A stretch of 64,000 nt of DNA, taken from assembly GCA_007922225.1 (NCBI GenBank), contig ML679989.1, positions 19,675,570 to 19,739,569 on the forward strand. The letters run 5' to 3'. The notes beneath the pieces were generated by a model. That model ran no database searches. It was not told the DNA's origin and saw only the letters and a list, made by a program, of their open reading frames with translations. The stretch is from Emydura subglobosa. Taxonomy: Eukaryota; Chordata; Testudines; Chelidae. Numbering within the stretch: position 1 is the first letter of the stretch; the number at the start of each line of letters is the position of its first letter. Positions 57,540 to 64,000 of the stretch are shown here, one piece after another. Made by a program: the position numbers and the translations under genes.

Positions 57540-57665
57540 GGTGAAATTCACAGTCCCCAATTAGTCACCCGGGTTCCCCTATACAGTGTATGGGGAGAGT
57601 TAGGCACCTAAGAAAGGATGCTCAGAAGCCAGCATCCTGAGCAGGGGGCCACCTAAGCAGCCACT
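57540..57665. mobile_element. MITE-like fragment
   Basis: GGTGAAATTCACAGTCCCCA, GAGTTAGGCACCTAAGAAAG and the inverted phrase GCCACCTAAGCAGCC are typical of reptile MITEs that contain GTTAGGCACCTAA. No clean TIRs. Confidence 0.45.
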
Positions 57666-57689
57666 AGGAAATATGGATGGAAGGGAAGC

Positions 57690-58978
57690 ACCTTTCTCCA
57701 GTCAGGATTCTGCAGAAAAGGCAGAAGTGTTTCATAAATATTTCTGTTCTGTGTTTGGGAACAAAACAGAGGACATCGTCACATCATAGGATGATAACAC
57801 TCTTTCCATTCCTCTACTATCTCAGGAGGATGTTAAACAGCAGCTACTAAAATCCGACATTTTAAAATGAATAGCTCCAGATAACTTGCATCCAAGATTT
57901 TTAAAACAGCTGGCTGAGGAACTTGCTGGCCTGTTAATGTGGCTTTTCAAAAAGCTTGGATCACTGGGGAAGTTCCAGAAGGCCAAAAGAAAGCTAATGT
58001 TGTGCCAATTTATTTTTAAAGGATAAACAGGATGACCCAAGTAATTATAGGCCTGTCAGTCTAACATCCATCTGGGGCAAGATAATGAGGCTGCTGATAG
58101 ATGACTCTATCAGTGAAGGATTAAAAGAGGATAATATAATTAATGCAAGTCAGCATGGGTTTATGGAAAATAGATCATGCCAAACAAACCTGATTTTTTT
58201 AAATGAGATTACACGGTTGGTTGATAAAGGTAATAGTGTTGATGTAAAATACTTAGACTTCTGTAAGGCATTTGACTTGGTACTGCACGACATGTTTATT
58301 AAAAATCTAGAACAATATAACCTGAACATGGCACGCAATACATGGATTAAAAACTAGCTAACCAATGGCTTTCAGAAAATAATTGTAAATGAGGAATCAT
58401 CATCAAATGGGTATCTTTCTAGTGAGACCCTGCAGGGACTGGTTCTTGACCCCGCACTGTTTAACCTGTTTATCATTTATGTGCAAGACAACATAAAATC
58501 ATCACTGCTAAAATGTGCAGATAACACAAAAATTGGGGGAGTGGTAAATAATGAAGAGGAGAGGCCACTGATACAGAATGACCTGGATCACTTGGTAAAA
58601 TGGGCAGAAGTAAATAACGTGTGTTTTAATACAGCTAATGTAAACATCTAGGAACAAAGACTGTTGGCCGTACTTACAGGATGGGGGCTTGGAAACAGTG
58701 ACTCCGAAAAAGACTTGGGGGAGGAGGGGGGTATAGCGGGTAATCAGCTGAACATGAGCTATCAGTGCAATGCTCTGACAAGAAGGGCATGGATGCGTGA
58801 AGAGATGAATCTCGAGTAGGAGCAGAGAGATTATTTTACCTCTGCATTTGACACTGGTGCGACAGCTGCTGGAGTCCTGTGTCCAGTTCTGATGTCCACC
58901 ATTCCAGAAGGATATGGATAAATTGGAGAGGGTGCAGAAAAGAGCCACAAGAATGATGAAAGGATTCAAAAATTCGTC
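57690..58978 (+). mobile_element. CR1 LINE, RT region, split by a later insertion
   Basis: Starts with GAAAAGGCAGAAGTGTTTCA and continues through a region equivalent to [15 protein letters not shown] near 58030-58090, then ASQHGFMENRSCQTNLIFLN (58160-58205), KYLDFCKAFDLVLHDMF (58245-58300) and a CADNTKIGG relic near 58518, where FADDT has become CADNT. It continues to a CR1 C-terminal block ending at 58978, where the insertion interrupts it. The rest of the element is at 59218-59605. Many stops; inactive. Confidence 0.85.
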
Positions 58979-58989
58979 TTATGTTATAG

Positions 58990-59206
58990 TAGGAGACAAG
59001 GTGGGTGAGCTAGTATCTTTTATTGGACCAACTTCTGTTGGAGAGAGACAAGCTTCTGAGCTACACAGAGATCTTCCTCAAGCTGGGAAGAGCTCCGTGT
59101 AGCTAGAAAGTTTATCTCCCTCACCAACAAAAGTCGGTCCAATAGAAGATATTACCTTATCCACCTTGTCTCCTAAAGTCCTGGGACTGACATGGCTACA
59201 GCAACA
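58990..59206 (+). mobile_element. 217-bp foldback element inserted in a CR1
   Basis: The insertion is flanked by an 11-bp imperfect target duplication, TTATGTTATAG (58979-58989) and TTATATTATAG (59207-59217), and removing it restores CR1 continuity. Its left arm (58991-59071) is the reverse complement of its right arm (59093-59174) at about 80% by eye, with a loop of about 20 bp. The last part (CCTGGGACTGACATGGCTAC) follows only the right arm and recurs at 29186-29225. The structure fits a retroposon whose 5' part was copied in inverted orientation, or a foldback DNA element. No coding frame. Confidence 0.8.
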
Positions 59207-59217
59207 TTATATTATAG

Positions 59218-59605
59218 TGATAGACTTCGGCAGCTTAACAAAGAGAAGGCTAAGGCGTGACTTGATTACAGTGTACAAGTACCTACATGGGGAATAAATA
59301 CTTGTAGTGGGCTCTTCAGTGTAGCAGACAAAGTTATAACACAATCTAATGGTTGGAAGTTGAAGCTAGACAAAGTCAGACCAGAAATAAAGTGTACAAT
59401 GCAAGTAATTAACCATTGGAACGCCTTACCAAGGACTGTGGTGGATTCTCCATCACTGACAATGTTTAAATCAAGACTGGCTGTTTTTCTAAAAGATCTG
59501 CCTTAGGAATTATTTGGGTGGAAGTTCTATGGCCTGTGTTAGACAGGAGGCAAGATTAGATCATCATAAAGGTCAGTTCCGGTCTTACAGTCTATGAATC
59601 CACAG
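59218..59605 (+). mobile_element. CR1 LINE, 3' end of the split copy
   Basis: Continues the CR1 interrupted at 58978: GAGAAGGCTAAGGCGTGACT, AGTACCTACATGGGGAATAA, ACCATTGGAACGCCTTACCA, GATTAGATCATCATAAAGGT and TCCGGTCTTACAGTCTATG. It shares the 3' end with the copy at 30.5-31.0 kb. Confidence 0.88.
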
Positions 59606-59609
59606 CTGT

Positions 59610-60310
59610 GAACTCTCATGTGGAGTTGGGCACCTATGTCAGCAAAAAGCCAGGGAGCTGCCGCCCCGTTCTACACAGTGCGCTAGTGGTTAGGGCACTG
59701 ACCTGGGATGCAGGAGACTTGTTTTCACATCCCTGATTTAAAGCAGGGACTGGAGTCTGGGTGTCTACTCATCTAGGTGTGTCCCCACCATCAGGCTACA
59801 GCACATCTGGGGGTAGAGCTGCCTCAGTCTTTCCTGCTGTAGCTGTTCCACTTTGTATAAACAATTAAATATTCAGTGAAGCAAGGACGTGCATCTCGCT
59901 TTCCCACAGCCCAGGTGAATAGCCACACCACCAAGTTATAGAATCAATCTGACTCTTCCTGGGGCTCAATTAACATTGAATCATTTAATACAAAGTAGAA
60001 CAGTCTCAACAAAAGAGCTACCCTACAATAGCCGCTAGCCAGGTGGTCAGGGGTCTCGTGTGAGCTACAGGAGACCCAAGTTCAAGTCACAGCTCCAATA
60101 AAAAAAGACAGGGTAGAAATTCAAACATGGTCTTCTGTATCTTAGTTAAGGACTCTAGCCACTGCACTACTCAGCATTATAGATTTACACGTATGCCTGC
60201 CTCGGGCACTTTTACAAGCAGAAACTTAGGTGCCTCTAAGACTAGGCGGCAGCTGAGTGGAGGTTTCGGAGACTCTCACTGATGCCTAAATGTTGGCCTT
60301 AAAAATGTAA
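59610..60310. mobile_element. Composite repeat with four tRNA-like modules in alternating orientation
   Basis: Four tRNA-like modules lie in order: plus at 59677-59749 (GCTAGTGGTTAGGGCACTGA, decayed B box), minus at 59882-59940 (GGTGTGGCTATTCACCTGGG), plus at 60030-60100 (GCCAGGTGGTCAGGGGTCTC, AAGTTCAAGTC) and minus at 60113-60176 (GTAGTGCAGTGGCTAGAGTC, GTTTGAATTTC). The linkers contain TTCCACTTTGTATAAAC and its inverted relative TACAAAGTAGAACAGTCTC. The right end (60195-60305) is shared in inverse orientation with 53930-54010. It resembles an unusual turtle repeat I recall. No coding frame. Confidence 0.7.
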
Positions 60311-61597
60311 AGTAGCAGTTAGGCCCTTGCGCCCCACTGCTCTATCCACTGAGTAGACCACACTCCCTCCCTTCAAGAATCCAACCAGGGATTCCTGCAT
60401 TGAACCCCACAACTTCTGGCCGAGTTAGAGTTTACCTTTTAGAAAGAGACACCCAATCTTAAGGTAAAGACTCCACGTGATGGAAAATCCACCATGCCCC
60501 ATAATAAATTCCTCCAGTAGTTAATTATCCTCAGCATTAAAATGTATACCAAATTTCCGGTTTTAATTTGTCTAGTTTTAATTTCCAGCTGCTGAAGTGA
60601 TGCAATACTATCTAATCTAATCTCTCATCATTTTGGGTTTAATAAAGGAGCAGATAAACTGAGAAGAAAGCATGTTTTCTCTCTCTATTCATCGGGTCAT
60701 CCATGCTGCAGAATATCTTCAGTCTTTCTACAGGTGTAAATTATACTAACTAGACTGTGTGACAGCCAGTCATATTGTTAGCTGACTGCACTTTATGTTC
60801 AAATAACAGTTTTTAAAATACAGCCATTCAGAAACCAGCGATGTATAAATGTTCAGCGTGCTTCAAGTTATGTATTTCTATTGATGAAGTGATCTCTGAT
60901 TAGCTGTCTCACACAAGGTGCATTTTCTAAAGCCAAACAAAATCAAACAGTGTCACTGTTACTTGGTCATTAAAATTTAGCAGACACAATGATTTCCTCT
61001 GCCTTGGTGTGATAAATCATGTCATTGCAACAGGCCATTGTTCCATGATGAATGTTTTCAGCTTCGGAAAGTAAACAGATTAATTTTGTTCTTTTCAGTA
61101 GGCACTGTCTGTGGTTTGCCTTGCCCTTTACATAGCAACAGGCCATTGTCCTGGGACTTTTTCTCATTATATAACATTTATTCTGAAAATATTCTTCAAG
61201 GTTGCTAAAATTGTCTGTGATTCATGTCAATAAAGTCTAATTTGCGAGCCACAAAATTTTCCACTTTGTAGCAATCACTCTTAGTGCTCAGTAGGGTTCA
61301 ATCACATGTTTCCTATGAAGACCAGAAGCATTTTAACTGGCTAATTTTTTTTTCACACACTATAACCAATAGATGACTCCAGGACAGAAAATGACAACAT
61401 TGTATCTTGCCCATTCAGAATGTTGGAACCAAAATTCACGGCTGACTGTTAGACGGGATGCAGGGAACCTTCTTTATGTCTTCTGGGATTGAAAAGATTG
61501 ATGTCAGAAAATTGATGCAAAAGTTATTTAAATGATACCTCCCTCAAATGCCTATTGTCTTGGTGTTAGGAAAGTGCCCTGATTGGTTGAAACTAAA
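60311..61597. other. AT-rich, apparently single-copy DNA; candidate conserved non-coding region
   Basis: No gene or repeat is recognised. A 14-bp direct repeat, CAACAGGCCATTGT, occurs near 61028 and 61136. Its CCATTGT is the complement of ACAATGG, a SOX-type binding core. TTTATTG- and TAAT-like motifs are frequent. Regulatory function is not shown. Confidence 0.4.
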
Positions 61598-61745
61598 TAA
61601 AGGGCTTGTCTACGTGAACATTTAATTTGCAGTAAAAGTGGATATAATCCGCCTTGCAGTAACCTCCCACCCGCTAAAGGCAGGTCTACACTGTAAACTT
61701 GCATTGGCCCAGTTGCATCAGAGAAGTAGCACTGCTGGTGAAGAT
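61598..61745. mobile_element. MITE fragment, GTCTACACT family
   Basis: Left AAGGGCTTGTCTACGTGAAC, and inside AAAGGCAGGTCTACACTGTA and GTTGCATCAGAGAAGTAGCA. Probably two fused fragments of the reptile MITE family seen at 27.86 and 39.99 kb. Confidence 0.55.
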
Positions 61746-61765
61746 GCTCTAAGCTTCCTGGCTTC

Positions 61766-61837
61766 TCCCTGATGGTCTAGGGGCCAGGATTTGGCACTTT
61801 TACTGCTGTGGTTTGGGTTCAATTCCTGGCCAGGGAG
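61766..61837 (+). pseudogene. tRNA-Glu pseudogene (array copy 1)
   Basis: Exactly 72 nt aligned to tRNA-Glu: TCCCTGATGGTCTAGGGGCC at the 5' side and GGGTTCAATTCCTGGCC then AGGGAG at the 3' side. The acceptor stem and T arm are still recognisable, and the B box GGTTCAATTCC is good. The anticodon position reads TTT instead of CTC or TTC, so it would not be a functional Glu tRNA. A 335-bp step separates its anticodon from the next tRNA-Glu on the same strand. No terminating T run directly follows. Confidence 0.85.
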
Positions 61838-62107
61838 ACATTGCCCCTTTGGAAGCCTGGCTACCATTTTTGTTCTGTGCCCAGTGTTTTAAATTTAATG
61901 TATTCTAGGTTCTTGTTTCTCCTTTTCAAGCGTGTCAAGTTCTCCTTCATGCATCTTCCCCCATCCTTCCTTTCAAACTCCATCTGCCAAGGCCTTGTCT
62001 CAAAGGGCCTTTGACCTGTCCTCTGGCCACTCCTCGCACTGCTGGCCATCTTACACTGCTCTCGGGCTGGTCCCAGGCCTGGGTGCAGAGGTAGCTGCTT
62101 GCCCCAT
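61838..62107 (+). repeat. Spacer of the tRNA-Glu unit, copy A
   Basis: The spacer between two plus-strand tRNA-Glu relics matches the inverted spacer at 63087-63360 over most of its length. The longest identical block is 33 bp, at 61994-62026 and 63169-63201 (in opposite orientation). The conservation of spacer as well as tRNA is what marks this as an array unit. Confidence 0.85.
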
Positions 62108-62166
62108 TTCTCTGGAGGTCAGGATTTGGCGCCCTCACCACTGTGGCCTAAGTTCACTTCCCACTC
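62108..62166 (+). pseudogene. tRNA-Glu pseudogene (array copy 2), 5' deleted
   Basis: Contains GGTCAGGATTTGGCGCCCTC, ACCACTGTGGCC, then TTCACTTCCCACTC as decayed T arm. The CTC anticodon is kept, but the 5' acceptor strand is mostly gone (an internal deletion removes part of the D-arm start) and the 3' acceptor strand is lost. Clearly a pseudogene, recognisable mainly by the anticodon arm and by context. Confidence 0.75.
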
Positions 62167-63014
62167 AAAAAGTGACTCTCTCTCTCTGCCCCTTCCCCCC
62201 AGCCCCCTGCTCCTCAAACCATGGGAGAGGTGTCTTCCAAGAACGGGGAGCTGTTTGTCCTCCAACCTGCCAGGGAGAGGCACAGTTCTTGATTGTGGAG
62301 CACGGGAGCTGCTCCAATGGGTGAATGAATAGAGCTGAACTGCTTGGAAAAAGCCTATGCAATGGACTTAAATTGAATGTCTGATGTTGTGGGAAAAAAT
62401 GCCAAGGAAAGCCACCATAGTACCATTTAACTTCAGAAAGAGGATCTAGACAAAAATGAAGTGAAATGAACATGGAAAGCAGCAGTTGCAAGGATGAAAT
62501 GCCTGCAAGGTGCAGGGAGACTATTGAAAAAGACCATCATAGATAGACTCATACTAAAATCTATACCCAAATTTGCCAGTTGATGACAGCTTCCAGACTT
62601 GTTCAGCCAGGACTATATACAGCTAGCCTTTGGCTTGTTCCCAGAGGCATGGCAAAGGCAGGGCTGGCTGCAGCATAGCTGGTGAGGGGCACAGGACACC
62701 CTGCGGCTCATCAATGCTGTCACGTTGCACCATCTATGGCAGAGCCCGTGTCAAGAGCACTTGCAGTGAAGGAGGCGGTTTCCACAGGTCATGGCAGACC
62801 ACATCTATACGACCATTCATAGACTGGGCGTGGCTGAAAGATGCCATGGGTCCTTGGTCCAGTGGCCACCACTGTGGGGCATGCTCTGGGACTAAAGGCG
62901 AGGTACAGCACATGACAATTTCCTGTACGGGGGCTTTTTGCTTCCTTCCAGGCTGCCCCCATGGGAGAAAGGCTCAACCTCCCCCTGGTTCGAGAGGGGG
63001 GACAAGGGGACAGT
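62167..63014. other. Region between the two tRNA-Glu units; no gene
   Basis: A CT-rich stretch near 62175-62190. GGTTCGAGAGG near 62980 resembles a B box but no tRNA fold surrounds it. Open frames of 62-130 codons on both strands are not supported. Weak similarity in the immediate flanks of the two units hints that their repeat extends a little beyond the tRNAs. Confidence 0.4.
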
Positions 63015-63086
63015 TTCCCTGATCAGGAATTAAACCAGGTGAGTGGCAGTGAAAGGACTGAATCCTGACCACTAGACCATCAGGGA
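63015..63086 (-). pseudogene. tRNA-Glu pseudogene (array copy 3), TTC anticodon
   Basis: 72 nt on the minus strand with start TCCCTGATGGTCTAGTGGTC. The acceptor stem pairs fully (TCCCTGA with TCAGGGA), the A box is good, and the anticodon TTC is kept (Glu-UUC). The anticodon stem (CAGTC against TGCCA) and T stem are damaged, and the B box is GGTTTAATTCC. It is the best preserved copy, but probably not functional because of those stems. Confidence 0.85.
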
Positions 63087-63360
63087 GATAGGGCAAGGGG
63101 CTGCTTCTGTGCCTAGGCCTGGGACCAGCCAGAGATGTGTGTGAGACAGCCGGCAGGACGCGGTGCAGCCAGAGGACAGGTCAAAGGCCCTTTGAGACAA
63201 GACCCTGGAGGCTGGAGATTGAAAGACAGGACAGGGGAAGGTGAAAGAAGGAGAAAAGAAAGACACACTTGAAAAGAAGAAACAAGAAACTAGAATACAT
63301 TGCATTTAAAACACCAAGCATGGTATAAAAGCAGCAACCAGCCTTCCAAAGAGGTGAGGT
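63087..63360 (-). repeat. Spacer of the tRNA-Glu unit, copy B (inverted)
   Basis: Inverted counterpart of 61838-62107. Matching stretches include the 33-bp identical block and GTTTTAAATGCAATGTATTCT against GTTTTAAATTTAATGTATTC in copy A. The distance between tRNA anticodons is 346 bp here and 335 bp in copy A, so the units differ by small insertions or deletions. Confidence 0.85.
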
Positions 63361-63432
63361 TTTCCTGACCAGGAATCAAACCCAGGCCGTGGCGCTGAAA
63401 GCACCAAAACCTGATCACTAGACTGTTGTGTA
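63361..63432 (-). pseudogene. tRNA-Glu pseudogene (array copy 4), TTC anticodon
   Basis: 72 nt on the minus strand, with TAGTGATCAGGTTTTGGTGC and the anticodon TTC in CTTTCAG, then GGGTTTGATTCCTGGTCAG. The B box GGTTTGATTCC is good, but the 5' acceptor strand (TACACAA) no longer pairs with the 3' strand. Upstream of it in minus orientation no promoter is apparent, as expected for internal pol III promoters. Confidence 0.82.
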
Positions 63433-63808
63433 TTTTGTGTCTGGCCTTCTTACTGAGATTGCTGTAGCAACAGAGCTTAGGTTGTTGCCATAGCAATAGA
63501 GTTAGACTATTAGGGGATAGCTCAGCCATTCCTGGCTCGTTTTTAGTGTAGTACAATAACACCTTTTCCTGGGTTTGCAGCTCTCTGTGTTCCGTGTTGT
63601 CTTCTCTCTGAATACAAGTACTTTCCAAGGATTTAACATAACATAGACCATCAGGAAGAAGCCCAGCCTGGTGCTTTGGGAGCTGCTCACACGTGTGGGC
63701 CCTCCCCCATGAACTAAAAGGCAACAGAAGCACCTCTGCACTCCAGCTAACCACAGGGGATGGCCGGCCCACCAGACGGGGAAGAGCCACGGCAAAAGGC
63801 TCAGGTAA
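63433..63808. other. No gene supported
   Basis: Minus-strand frames of 107 and 212 codons cover this region and overlap one another, but also cover the tRNA-like sequences, so they are not coding. Near 63640, CTTCCTGATGGTCTATG on the minus strand resembles the start of a further tRNA-Glu relic that then diverges. Confidence 0.4.
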
Positions 63809-63881
63809 CCTTCTCTGAGGATCAAAGTCAGTTGGCCTACAGATTAGGAGACTGACACGCTTCTCACTACACCCCAGGAAA
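63809..63881 (-). pseudogene. tRNA-Met-like pseudogene
   Basis: On the minus strand, GAAGCGTGTCAGTCTCCTAA then TCTGTAGGCC matches elongator tRNA-Met (GCGCGTCAGTCTCATAATCTGAAGGTC) over about 25 of 30 positions, with the anticodon CAT changed to CCT. The T arm reads ACTTTGATCCTCAG, close to GTTCGATCCTCAC. The acceptor ends do not pair well. It lies about 380 bp from tRNA-Glu copy 4 on the same strand and suggests a multi-tRNA array. Confidence 0.7.
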
Positions 63882-64000
63882 GCTCTGACCACTGCCAGCT
63901 CCATGGTCACTGCCAACTGACAGCACACTTCAATTCAGCTGTAGGACAGCATGGGACATCACCTGCTGGAAGGCAGAAACAGCCTACCTGGCTACCCCTG
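63882..64000. other. Window edge; nothing recognised
   Basis: The last 120 bp hold no recognised feature. The array or its flanking sequence may continue beyond the window. Confidence 0.4.

Noticed and set aside
62970..62995. Additional tRNA gene (GGTTCGAGAGG B-box-like motif)
   Set aside because: No A box, stems or anticodon arm at the proper distance.
63290..63928. 212-codon minus-strand open frame at the window end
   Set aside because: It runs straight through the tRNA-Glu and tRNA-Met relics on the same strand, so it is a chance frame.

Overview
This window looks like intergenic or intronic DNA from a reptile, most likely a turtle (a crocodilian is the main alternative). I recognise no host protein-coding gene. 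The organism call is an inference from repeat types known in those lineages: CR1 LINEs ending in ATTCTATG-like octamers, several reptile-type LTRs, MIR/CORE-like SINEs and many small terminal-inverted-repeat (TIR) DNA elements. Most of the longer open frames are chance frames or pieces of these repeats. The clearest coding frame is a CR1 reverse transcriptase.

Layout. 0-10 kb: an old plus-strand CR1 (2.3-4.3 kb), a younger 5'-truncated minus-strand CR1 (6.1-6.65 kb), a recent 72-bp tandem duplication and a MIR-like SINE. 10-20 kb: a composite repeat with opposed tRNA-like heads, another SINE, and a well-bounded solo LTR at 18101-19118 with TGTGA/TCACA ends and an AAAG target duplication. 20-35 kb: a second LTR, CR1 and MIR fragments, hAT-like MITEs and several copies of an ancient repeat. 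35.4-40 kb: a long degraded CR1 (esterase-like ORF1, endonuclease and RT relics) split by a young opposite-strand CR1 with an open 487-codon frame. 42-49.4 kb: an LTR candidate, then a second LTR (47083-47705) preceded on the minus strand by a probable retroviral 3' gene region. 50-57 kb: MITEs, a 26-bp minisatellite, and CR1 3' ends. 57.7-60.3 kb: a CR1 split by a 217-bp foldback insertion, then a repeat with four tRNA-like modules in alternating orientation. 60.3-61.6 kb: AT-rich, apparently single-copy DNA that could be conserved non-coding sequence.

The most unusual part is 61.77-63.88 kb. Two copies of a unit made of tRNA-Glu, about 270 bp of spacer, and tRNA-Glu again lie in opposite orientations, and a tRNA-Met-like sequence follows on the minus strand. 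Spacers as well as tRNAs match between the copies, which suggests the remains of a tandem tRNA gene array rather than scattered SINE insertions.

All family names come from recognition by eye. Boundaries marked approximate should be refined with a repeat library.
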